Both the position numbers and the translations under genes were made by a program. From JBIQJD01 sp044507695 (GTDB lineage: Bacteria > Bacteroidota > Ignavibacteria > Ignavibacteriales > Ignavibacteriaceae): a DNA stretch of 64,000 nt. Position 1 is the first letter of the stretch; each line of letters begins with the position of its first letter. A model generated the notes under the pieces. It searched no databases. It was not told the DNA's origin and saw nothing but the letters and a program-made list of their open reading frames with translations. The stretch lies in contig JBIQJD010000005.1 of NCBI GenBank assembly GCA_044507695.1, forward strand, positions 62,001 to 126,000, written 5' to 3'. Positions 34,468-42,571 of the stretch are shown one piece after another.

Positions 34468-36522
34468 TTATTCTGTTTGCCCAAGTAGTTTTAAAATAAA
34501 TGTATACTCAAGTGCTGCTTCTTTATATCGTTGAAATCTTCCTGATGCACCGCTGTGGCCTGTTTCCATATTTGTATGAAGCAGCAGCAGGTTATTATCA
34601 GTTTTTAAATCGCGCAGTTTTGCAACCCACTTTGCCGGCTCCCAATATTGAACCTGTGAATCATGAAAACCTGTAGTAACTAAAATATTTGGATATGCTT
34701 TTACTTCAACATTATCATAAGGTGAATAGGAAAGAATATACTCATAATATTCTTTTATGTTTGGATTTCCCCACTCCTCATATTCTCCGGTAGTTAGCGG
34801 GATAGTTTCATCAAGCATAGTTGTAAGTACATCAACAAATGGAACCGCAGCGATAACTCCTCTAAATAAATCCGGGCGCATATTTATTACAGCACCCATC
34901 AGCAATCCTCCGGCACTTCCGCCGATTGCAAAAATTTTATCGCTTGAAGTGAATCCTGATTTTATCAAATGTTCAGCACACGATATAAAATCAGTAAAGG
35001 TATTTTTCTTTTTGAAAAGTTTTCCATCTTCGTACCATTGTCTGCCAAGTTCCTGCCCGCCGCGGATATGAGCAATTGCAAAAACAAACCCACGTTCAAG
35101 CAGGCTTAGCCGCATCGAACTGAAGTTTGGATCAGTGCTTAAAGAATAAGCTCCGTAACCATAAAGCAAAAGAGGATTTTTTCCATCACGCTTTATTCCC
35201 TTCTTATAAATAAGAGAAATCGGAACTTTCACGCCATCTTCCGCTTCAGCATATAATCTTTCGGAGAAGAAATCTTCAGGATTATAACCACCTAAAACTT
35301 CCTGTCTTTTTAATAAAATCTTTTCACGTGTGCGCATATTATAATCATAAACAGAAGCTGGCGTAGTTAAAGATGAATAATTGTACCGCAGAAATTCAGA
35401 ATCAAATTGAGGATTAATTGAAATTGCTGCTGTATAAGTCTGTTCACCAAAATCAAGATAATTTTCTGTGTTATCTTCCCATCTAATTATACGTAAATGA
35501 ATCAATCCATCTTTTCTTTCCTGAATAACAAGATAATCTCTGAAAATTTCAATCTCTTCAATAAGCACATCTTCTCTGTGTGGAATAATCTCTATCCAGT
35601 TTTCAAACGTGGTTTTTTCAACCGGAGTTTTCATCAGCCTGAAATTAACAGCAGGTTTACCTTCTTTCCCTAAATTTGTTCTGATATAAAAACTATCTTC
35701 ATAATGATCAACATAATACTCAAACTGTTTGGTTCTCGGCTGCATAATTTGAAATGTTCCATCAGGATCATCAGCATTTAAAAATCTGTATTCATTTGAA
35801 GTTGAACTGTAAGAGCCGATTAAGATATATTTATCGGATTTTGTTCTGAACACTGCGGTGTAAAATGCTGCGTTATCTTCACGGAAAATCTCCGGGTCTT
35901 TAATGTAATCTGTTCCGAGTTTATGTTTTTTAATTTGGTATGGACGCAAAGTATTGTCTTTAACAGAATAAAAAACTGTTCTGCTGTCATTAGCCCACAC
36001 TGCTGATCCTGAAGTGCCTGAGATTTTTTCAGGAAGAATTTCTCCTGTCTTTAAATTTTTAAAGAAGATATCATAAATTCTTCTGCTTAATGTATCAATT
36101 CCAAATGCAAGCAGAGTATTATCCGGACTTACTGATAATCCGGTTACATGATAGTAAGAAAAACCTTCAGCCATTTCATTTACATTTAAAAGAATTTCTT
36201 CATCGGCTTCCATTGTTTCTATTCTTCTGCAGTAAATGGGATATTCCTTTCCTTCTTCATAACGCACATAATAAAAGTAGCCGTTATCTTTGTAAGGAAC
36301 AGTTGAATCATCCTGCTTAATTCTGCTTACCATCTCGTCATATAATTTCTCCTGAAGTATTTCAGTATCCTTCATTATTTCAGAAGTGTATGCATTTTCT
36401 GCTTCAAGATATTTCAGCACATCCGGATTATTTCTTTCATTCAGCCAGTAATAATAATCAAGGCGCTTATGTCCGTGCTTAATTAATTCTTTTGGAATTT
36501 TTTTTGGTTTTGGTGGATTCAT
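34468..36522 (-). CDS. ptrB: oligopeptidase B (S9A prolyl oligopeptidase family)
   Basis: 684 residues, the usual length. It cleaves short peptides after Arg or Lys. An N-terminal beta-propeller (about 70-400) gates a C-terminal alpha/beta hydrolase domain. Motifs: the YYWLNERNNPDVLKYLEAENAY opening, the nucleophile GGSAGGLLMG (Ser near residue 535), the DVLTTMLDETIPLT segment with the specificity acidic residues, and the His in METGHSGASGR. No signal peptide, so cytoplasmic. It stands next to pepF in a region rich in peptidases. Confidence 0.92.
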   Translation of the reverse strand: MNPPKPKKIPKELIKHGHKRLDYYYWLNERNNPDVLKYLEAENAYTSEIMKDTEILQEKLYDEMVSRIKQDDSTVPYKDNGYFYYVRYEEGKEYPIYCRRIETMEADEEILLNVNEMAEGFSYYHVTGLSVSPDNTLLAFGIDTLSRRIYDIFFKNLKTGEILPEKISGTSGSAVWANDSRTVFYSVKDNTLRPYQIKKHKLGTDYIKDPEIFREDNAAFYTAVFRTKSDKYILIGSYSSTSNEYRFLNADDPDGTFQIMQPRTKQFEYYVDHYEDSFYIRTNLGKEGKPAVNFRLMKTPVEKTTFENWIEIIPHREDVLIEEIEIFRDYLVIQERKDGLIHLRIIRWEDNTENYLDFGEQTYTAAISINPQFDSEFLRYNYSSLTTPASVYDYNMRTREKILLKRQEVLGGYNPEDFFSERLYAEAEDGVKVPISLIYKKGIKRDGKNPLLLYGYGAYSLSTDPNFSSMRLSLLERGFVFAIAHIRGGQELGRQWYEDGKLFKKKNTFTDFISCAEHLIKSGFTSSDKIFAIGGSAGGLLMGAVINMRPDLFRGVIAAVPFVDVLTTMLDETIPLTTGEYEEWGNPNIKEYYEYILSYSPYDNVEVKAYPNILVTTGFHDSQVQYWEPAKWVAKLRDLKTDNNLLLLHTNMETGHSGASGRFQRYKEAALEYTFILKLLGQTE

Positions 36523-36625
36523 TTTTTTAAGTTAATTGATAATGGCGGCTTCAAAACTATGAAGAATCTTAATAGAAAAAAATTAACTGTGGTTGTTTCT
36601 GCGTTAATTTATAAAATCTCAAAAA

Positions 36626-36651
36626 AGAGGCTTTTCCGGTTGAAAGCCTCT
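36626..36651 (-). terminator. terminator after pepF
   Basis: On the minus strand AGAGGCTTT and AAAGCCTCT (36626-36634 with 36643-36651) form a 9-pair stem, followed by a T run (36625-36621 on the plus strand is AAAAA). It lies 25 bases after the pepF stop. Confidence 0.85.
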
Positions 36652-36676
36652 GTTCATTTATTCATCTTGATAAAAA

Positions 36677-38554
36677 TTATTTATTAAGAATTTCTTCTAT
36701 CTGATCCATAATTTTATTCATCTTGTTCATCGTTAATTCAAATGCTTCTGAAGAAAGCGGGTCAATCCCGGCTTTCTTAATCAAATCAACCGGATACATC
36801 GAACTTCCGCCTTTAAGTATATTGTAATAATCTTCAACGGCAGGTTTACCTTCATTGATTACTTTTTCAGCAAGTGCGGTTGCATAAATCAAAGAAGTGG
36901 AGTATTGATAAACATAATAAGTGTAATTAATAAAGTGTGGAACATACGCCCATTCGTGAGCCACATAAGGATCAACGATTGTTACGCCTTTTTCATGTCC
37001 GTAATATTTTTTTACCAGATCGTAATAAAGTGAACTCATCACTTCACCGGTTACTGGTTCATTGTTCTCAATCAGTTCATGAATCTTTAATTCAAATTCT
37101 GCAAACATTGTCTGGCGGAAAATTGTAGTCCGCAGCAGTTCCAGAAAACTGCCGAGTATGTATAATTTTTCTTTTTCGGATTTTGCATTTTTCACCATGT
37201 AATCATTCAGGAGATTTTCATTAAATGTAGAAGCGATTTCTGCAACAAAGGTTGAATAATCAGATGTAACAAACGGCTGGCTTTTATTTGAGAAATAGCT
37301 GTGCATTGTATGACCCAATTCATGTGCAAGTGTTGATACTGATTCAAAATCATCTGTCCAGTTCATCAAAATAAACGGATGTACATCATAAGCACTGCCT
37401 GTTGAATATGCACCGCTTCTTTTTCCAACATTCGGCATGTAATCAATCCACCTGTTTTCAAATGCGTTTTTTAAAGTTGAGATGTATTCACCCTGAAGCG
37501 GCTGAAGTGCATCAAGAATTACTTTCTGCCCTTCTTCAACAGTAAATTTCATTTCTACTTCATCAACAATTGGTGTGTACAAATCATAGTAATGAAGTGT
37601 ATCAAGTCCGAGCATTTTCTTTTTTAAATTTAAAAATCTGTAAAGAGTAGGAAGATTATCATTAATCTGTTCAATCAAATTATGATAAACACTCACCGGT
37701 ACATTCGGTCCATCAACAGACGCTTCAAGTGAAGTTTTATAATTGCGGTTCTTTGCATAAATAAAATCAAGTTTAACTTTACCGGCAAGATTTGCTCCTA
37801 TTGTGTTTTTAAAATTCCCATAATTATTAAAAAAAGCTTCAAATATTTTAATGCGGTCTTCCCTGTTTTTTGTTGAACGGTATTTAGAAAAAACTGCGGG
37901 AGATAAAGTTAATTCTTCACCGGTTGAGATTAGTACTTTTGCATATGGCATTTCTGAATTATAAAAGATGTTGTATACATCAGCTGGAGTGCCGGCAGCC
38001 AAGCCAAATGATGCAAGTATCTGCTCACCTGATTCAGCTAACGTGTGTTCGCGCATCCGCTGAATATCATCAATATACATTTTGTAGATTGACAATTCTT
38101 TTTCTTCATCGAAAAATTTTTTTATCATTTCCGGTTCTATCCGGAGAATTTCAGGTCTTATGAATGCTGTTTTTTCAGAAAATTCTGTGCCGATATTATT
38201 TGCAATCTGGGCAAGCTCCTGGTTTTCTGAAATGCCAAGATTCTCATCACTTAATCTGTTGGCATAAGTTACGTGCTTATAAAATTCTTTAAGCGTTTCA
38301 AAATAAAGATCAAGCGCGGTTTTAAGTGATGCGGCGCTTTCACCTAATTTGCCTTTAAAATCCGCAATTTTGTTTATGCTGCTTTGAATATCTTTCCCGG
38401 ATTTCTGCCAATCTTCAATAGTGGAATAAATATCTGATAAATTCCATTTATATTTTTCAGGGACTTCACTTCGCTCTTTTACCTGTGAGAGTAAAATTAC
38501 CGGAGTAAAGAATATCATACTTAATACCATCACTTTGAAAAAATTGTTTTGCAT
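36677..38554 (-). CDS. pepF: oligoendopeptidase F, apparently exported
   Basis: 625 residues. M3-family zinc peptidase cutting oligopeptides. The catalytic HELGHTMHSYFS motif lies near residue 410 (HExxH), with the DPYVAHEWAYVPHFINYTYYVYQY segment typical of PepF further on. The N-terminus is a hydrophobic signal (MQNNFFKVMVLSMIFFTPVILL) absent from most PepF proteins, so this one is probably periplasmic or surface-bound. The RBS is TGAGGA. Neighbours are oligopeptidase B and a DUF1028 protein. Confidence 0.92.
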   Translation of the reverse strand: MQNNFFKVMVLSMIFFTPVILLSQVKERSEVPEKYKWNLSDIYSTIEDWQKSGKDIQSSINKIADFKGKLGESAASLKTALDLYFETLKEFYKHVTYANRLSDENLGISENQELAQIANNIGTEFSEKTAFIRPEILRIEPEMIKKFFDEEKELSIYKMYIDDIQRMREHTLAESGEQILASFGLAAGTPADVYNIFYNSEMPYAKVLISTGEELTLSPAVFSKYRSTKNREDRIKIFEAFFNNYGNFKNTIGANLAGKVKLDFIYAKNRNYKTSLEASVDGPNVPVSVYHNLIEQINDNLPTLYRFLNLKKKMLGLDTLHYYDLYTPIVDEVEMKFTVEEGQKVILDALQPLQGEYISTLKNAFENRWIDYMPNVGKRSGAYSTGSAYDVHPFILMNWTDDFESVSTLAHELGHTMHSYFSNKSQPFVTSDYSTFVAEIASTFNENLLNDYMVKNAKSEKEKLYILGSFLELLRTTIFRQTMFAEFELKIHELIENNEPVTGEVMSSLYYDLVKKYYGHEKGVTIVDPYVAHEWAYVPHFINYTYYVYQYSTSLIYATALAEKVINEGKPAVEDYYNILKGGSSMYPVDLIKKAGIDPLSSEAFELTMNKMNKIMDQIEEILNK

Positions 38555-38640
38555 AAAATATTCCTCAAAAAAACTTTAATAATCCTTATGGTTAAAATGA
38601 AAATAAATTTTATTCATAGATAATTTCAAAACCATACTTC

Positions 38641-39627
38641 TTACAGATCAAGTATCTTTCTTAAATCTTCACTGTTTACTTTTAAAAGTCCGGGATCAAT
38701 CAATCGCGGCAGAAGTAATTTCCAGTTATTGTTTGCATTAAATACCTCCTGAAAAATTTTTAAAGATTCATCAACCTGGTTATTATTAGCAAGAGTAACT
38801 GCGTGCCAGAATTTCATTTCTTCATTATCCGGAAACATTTCTTCGGCGGCTGAATATTCCTGCATTGCAAGTTCCATATCACCTTTTTCCACGGCAAGAT
38901 CACCAGCGTTCATGTGTTCATAAGCGCGGTGAACTTTTAAAATTCTTTTAATCTCTTCAATCGGTTCTTCATTGTCCTCAACTCTCAGATCAATTATTCT
39001 ATCCTCCCAAATCTTACCGGTTGATTCACCTTTTACAATCAATATTGCAGCGGATTGTTTACCACGTATATCACCGCCAGCTTGCTGAGCGGCTTCTAAT
39101 GCAGCTAACATTCTTTCAGCAAGTTTTCCTTTTATGTTTTTAAATGCCTCAGCCATTGCAGGCCAAACTTTATCGTTGAGCATCAAATTTGCCTGAACAG
39201 AAAAGTTTTCACCAATGATATGCCCCGCATCTTTAATACATTTCGTGCCGGTATATGCAGCAACCCTCCCCATCTTATCAAGAATTGCAACCTGTCTGTA
39301 ATCTCTTCCTTCATCATCTGCTAAAAGTGAATCAAGTGTTTGCTGCGGTGATAAACCTGATTTAAGAAGCTCCAATCCTCTTTGTCCGAAAGAAACATTT
39401 GCAAATGATTGAGTTGCAATTACACCAACTCCGGCTTCGCCCCACGATACAACAGAACCAACTGAAAACCAGTGAGATTGAACAGCCACACCCATTTCGC
39501 CGGTTGATTCATCTCTTGCAACAATTGAAAAGGTATGAGCTAACGGATTGTTCATCATATAAACCTGTGAAAAATTTTCTGAAACAATTAACATCAAAAA
39601 ACAGAAGAGAAAAATAACTAATCTCAT
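38641..39627 (-). CDS. secreted DUF1028 protein with TPR tail
   Basis: 328 residues. A signal peptide (to about residue 20, ending ENFS) precedes a DUF1028 domain at about 27-235. Its markers are the HTFSIVARD start, EMGVAVQSHWFSVGSVVSW, GVGVIATQSFANVSFGQRGLELL and QANLMLNDKVWPAMAEAF. This domain has an Ntn-hydrolase-like layout and is often exported; the activity is not established. The C-terminal 90 residues are TPR-like (DLAVEKGDMELAMQEYSAAEEMFPDN). A strong RBS (GCAGGAG) precedes the ATG. It lies 26 bases after the iminopeptidase-like gene. Confidence 0.85.
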   Translation of the reverse strand: MRLVIFLFCFLMLIVSENFSQVYMMNNPLAHTFSIVARDESTGEMGVAVQSHWFSVGSVVSWGEAGVGVIATQSFANVSFGQRGLELLKSGLSPQQTLDSLLADDEGRDYRQVAILDKMGRVAAYTGTKCIKDAGHIIGENFSVQANLMLNDKVWPAMAEAFKNIKGKLAERMLAALEAAQQAGGDIRGKQSAAILIVKGESTGKIWEDRIIDLRVEDNEEPIEEIKRILKVHRAYEHMNAGDLAVEKGDMELAMQEYSAAEEMFPDNEEMKFWHAVTLANNNQVDESLKIFQEVFNANNNWKLLLPRLIDPGLLKVNSEDLRKILDL

Positions 39628-39653
39628 ATATCACTCCTGCATTAATTATGAAT

Positions 39654-40604
39654 TTATTTTTTCAAAAATGCTCTTATCACTTCAAATGTTTTTTCCGGTT
39701 CTTCTATCTGCGGGTTGTGCCCTGATTTTTCAAACATAACAAATTCAGCTTGCGGACAATATTTTTTATAAAGCACTGCCATTTCAGGAGTTGAAACTCT
39801 GTCAAATCTTCCGGCTAAAATAAGAACCGGCATTTCAAGATTTTTTAGTTTTTTACGAACATCAAAATCTGCAATCACTCCGCCAATAATAAAATCACCA
39901 TCTCTGCCAACCATCTGATAATAAACATCCGTGCTGATAGTTGTTTTATGATCAGGAAGTGAGAACCGGAGAGTTGGATTGTAACAGTATAAAAACCCAT
40001 ATGGTACTTTTGAGTATAAATCCTGGTGTTCGGGATCAGAAGACACAGCACCATTTGAACGAATTTCCATCAGTTTCTGCCAGACTTCAGGATATCCGGA
40101 TTTAATATTGCGGTTGCTGTTATCACAATTTTCCTGCCACATTTGTCCGCTGTGAAAACCATTTGCTATTATTAATCGTTTTGTATTCTGCGGATATTTT
40201 ATTGCATAAGCCTGTGCAACAAGTGAACCGTAAGAATGTCCAAGAATATTTATCTTCCCCAAACCTAATTCTTTTCTGATTGCTTCAAGATCTTCAACAT
40301 CACGATCAATTGTATATTCACTTCTGGATTTTGCTGTATCTGTTTTTCCCCTGCCGAGGAAATCGGCATAAACTAATTTGAAAGAATCGTTCAACGGATG
40401 AAATGCATGGAGATAAGCATGATTATTACCAGGGCCGCCTGGAATGAAAAAAATTGGTTCGCCATTTCCTTCAGTTTCAATCCAATAATTGTAGTTGTTT
40501 ATTTTAAGATATTTTCCCGGAGGCGGCGTATATTTTTCCTGAGATTGACTGAATATTTGTGTTGAAGAATATGAGATAAGTAAAAGGAGGATTAATCTTT
40601 TCAT
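39654..40604 (-). CDS. exported alpha/beta hydrolase (proline iminopeptidase-like)
   Basis: 316 residues, start taken at ATG 40604, which gives a normal signal peptide (MKRLILLLLISYSS); the frame also opens at 40676, but that adds a second hydrophobic segment. Motifs: GGPGNNHAYL (oxyanion region), FLGRGKTDTA, nucleophile ILGHSYGSLVAQAYA, acid in LAGRFDRVSTPEM and His in EKSGHNPQIEEPE. This pattern is that of the S33 iminopeptidase family, which removes N-terminal proline; other hydrolase activities are possible. First gene of the peptidase-rich minus-strand run. Confidence 0.85.
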   Translation of the reverse strand: MKRLILLLLISYSSTQIFSQSQEKYTPPPGKYLKINNYNYWIETEGNGEPIFFIPGGPGNNHAYLHAFHPLNDSFKLVYADFLGRGKTDTAKSRSEYTIDRDVEDLEAIRKELGLGKINILGHSYGSLVAQAYAIKYPQNTKRLIIANGFHSGQMWQENCDNSNRNIKSGYPEVWQKLMEIRSNGAVSSDPEHQDLYSKVPYGFLYCYNPTLRFSLPDHKTTISTDVYYQMVGRDGDFIIGGVIADFDVRKKLKNLEMPVLILAGRFDRVSTPEMAVLYKKYCPQAEFVMFEKSGHNPQIEEPEKTFEVIRAFLKK

Positions 40605-40798
40605 AATTTTTTCCCGCAATATTTTTAGTGAGATAAAATAAAAAGTTGTGAGGCAAATAAACAGTTTAAGATTCATTTTATCATGGGAACGTTCATCATT
40701 TCTTTTAATTCAATTTTAATTTAGGTAATTCTTAAACATTCTCACTATTTTCATTTACTGAATTCCAAATAACATTTTTTATCAATTTGTTTTGGTGA

Positions 40799-41806
40799 AT
40801 GAGTATAGAATATAAAATTCTTGGTAAACCCGGAAGAGATAACGCATTGTTTGTCTGGCTGAACTGTGGAACAAAAATGTACAGGATTTTATTTGATTGT
40901 GGTGAGAATATTTTTTACGGTTTAAAGCAGAGTGATGTTAGATCAATAGATTATCTTTTTTTCTCACATCTTCATGTTGATCACGCTGCGGGATTTGATT
41001 ATTACTTCCGCAGAAATTTTGATAGACAAAAACCAAATTTTATTTTTGGTCCGGCTGATACAATTGAGATACTACATAACAGGCTGCGCGGATTTAAATG
41101 GAATTTAATTGATGAATCTGATGGTGAATTTATAATTACTGAAATTGAAAGTAATAAAAACAATTCAGCACGATTTTTAACTTCGGAAAGTTTTGCAATC
41201 AAGCATTTATCTTCCGCTGAAATAACAAACAACGGAATTTTACAGAATGATGATTTTACAATTAAAGCTGCGTTATTGAATCACCAGATAAAATCTGCTG
41301 CATATTTGTTAAAGGAAAATGATTCACTTAACATTAGCAAGGAAGCATTATTGCAATCAGGATTAACTCCCGGAAATTGGCTTGAATCTGTTAGGAATAT
41401 GGAAACTGATGATGAAGCCGAAATTAAGGTTGATGATGCAAATTATAAAATTGGAGAATTAAGAAAATCATTGCTTATAAAATCCAAAGGTGAAAGTATA
41501 AGTTATCTCACTGATTTTATTATGGATGATAAATCCAAAAACAGCGCGGTTGAATTAGTAAAAGATTGTGATATTATGATTTGTGAAAGCCAGTATCATT
41601 CAACTGATATTGAACTGGCTAAACGGAATTTTCATTTAACAAGCAAACAAGCCGCTGAACTTGCACGTGAAGCCGGAGTTAAAAAATTATATTTGTTTCA
41701 TATATCGGAAAGATATACGTCTAATGGCACTTATTACAGGCTTCTGGATGAAGCAAGAAATATTTTTCCTGAAACATACTTTCCTGAACATTGGGTTGAG
41801 AGATAA
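40799..41806 (+). CDS. metallo-beta-lactamase-fold hydrolase (RNase Z/AtsA-like)
   Basis: 335 residues. The zinc motif FFSHLHVDHAAG (His57, His59, Asp61, His62) is preceded by the YRILFDCGENI strand and followed by a late CESQYHSTD motif and a LYLFHISERYT segment near the end. The layout is that of RNase Z-like phosphodiesterases. It may process tRNA 3' ends or act on another phosphodiester; no flexible-arm motif allows a firm call. It is divergent from the iminopeptidase-like gene and 4 bases before the TSUP gene. Confidence 0.85.
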   Translation: MSIEYKILGKPGRDNALFVWLNCGTKMYRILFDCGENIFYGLKQSDVRSIDYLFFSHLHVDHAAGFDYYFRRNFDRQKPNFIFGPADTIEILHNRLRGFKWNLIDESDGEFIITEIESNKNNSARFLTSESFAIKHLSSAEITNNGILQNDDFTIKAALLNHQIKSAAYLLKENDSLNISKEALLQSGLTPGNWLESVRNMETDDEAEIKVDDANYKIGELRKSLLIKSKGESISYLTDFIMDDKSKNSAVELVKDCDIMICESQYHSTDIELAKRNFHLTSKQAAELAREAGVKKLYLFHISERYTSNGTYYRLLDEARNIFPETYFPEHWVER

Positions 41807-41810
41807 AAAC

Positions 41811-42560
41811 TTGTCTGATTTAGTTGCAACATTAATTTTATTTGCTGCAGGAGTTATAGCCGCATTTATAAATGTGAATGCAGGCGGCGGTTCTTCACTT
41901 ACTCTTCCGTTATTAATTTTTCTCGGTCTTGATTCTGCAACTGCGAACGGAACAAACCGTATTGCAGTTCTGACTCAAAATGTTGCTGCTGTTTTTTCAT
42001 TCAGAAGAGAAAATCATTCTCATTTTTCTTTAAGTACAAAGCTATCATTACTTACATTGCCCGGAGCAATTGCCGGAACATTTATAGCAATAAATATCAG
42101 TGATGATCTGTTTCAAAAAATTTTAGCAGTAATTCTTATTTTGTTAATCATCCCAATGTTTACTCCATCTAAAAAAAATGCGGGTAATGAAAAAGTTGAT
42201 GAGAAAATTACTCTGCCAATTACACTTGCAATGTTTGTGATTGGTTTCTACGGAGGATTTCTTCAGGTTGGTGTAGGATTCATGATAATGGCTTTTTTCC
42301 GTTATATGATGAGGTTCAGCCTGGTATGGATAAATGTGCACAAAGTTTTTATTGTTTTGTTTTTTACTCTTCCTTCATTTCTTATTTTTTTAATTAATGG
42401 AAATGTTGATTGGAAGTACGGTTTAAGTCTTGCAGCCGGCAATACTCTCGGCGGATGGTGGGCTGCAAAAATTTCTGTTAAAAAAGGTGAAGGCTTTATA
42501 AAGATTTTTCTTGTTGCAGCACTTATAATTATTTCACTAAAACTTTTTGATGTGTTTTAA
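41811..42560 (+). CDS. TSUP-family (TauE/SafE) membrane exporter
   Basis: 249 residues with seven to eight helices. The N-terminal FINVNAGGGSSLTLPLLIFLG motif and the second GFYGGFLQVGVGFMIMAFF motif are the paired repeats of the family, which moves sulphite or organosulphonates. Start at TTG 41811 chosen because an earlier frame opening overlaps the metallo-hydrolase gene; the TTG is only 4 bases after that gene's stop. The substrate cannot be told from sequence. Confidence 0.85.
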   Translation: MSDLVATLILFAAGVIAAFINVNAGGGSSLTLPLLIFLGLDSATANGTNRIAVLTQNVAAVFSFRRENHSHFSLSTKLSLLTLPGAIAGTFIAINISDDLFQKILAVILILLIIPMFTPSKKNAGNEKVDEKITLPITLAMFVIGFYGGFLQVGVGFMIMAFFRYMMRFSLVWINVHKVFIVLFFTLPSFLIFLINGNVDWKYGLSLAAGNTLGGWWAAKISVKKGEGFIKIFLVAALIIISLKLFDVF

Positions 42561-42571
42561 ATATTTTAGCT

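Noticed and set aside
41661..41810. Longer TSUP protein beginning at 41661.
   Set aside because: It would overlap about 145 bases of the metallo-hydrolase gene in another frame and adds polar residues unlike the family start.
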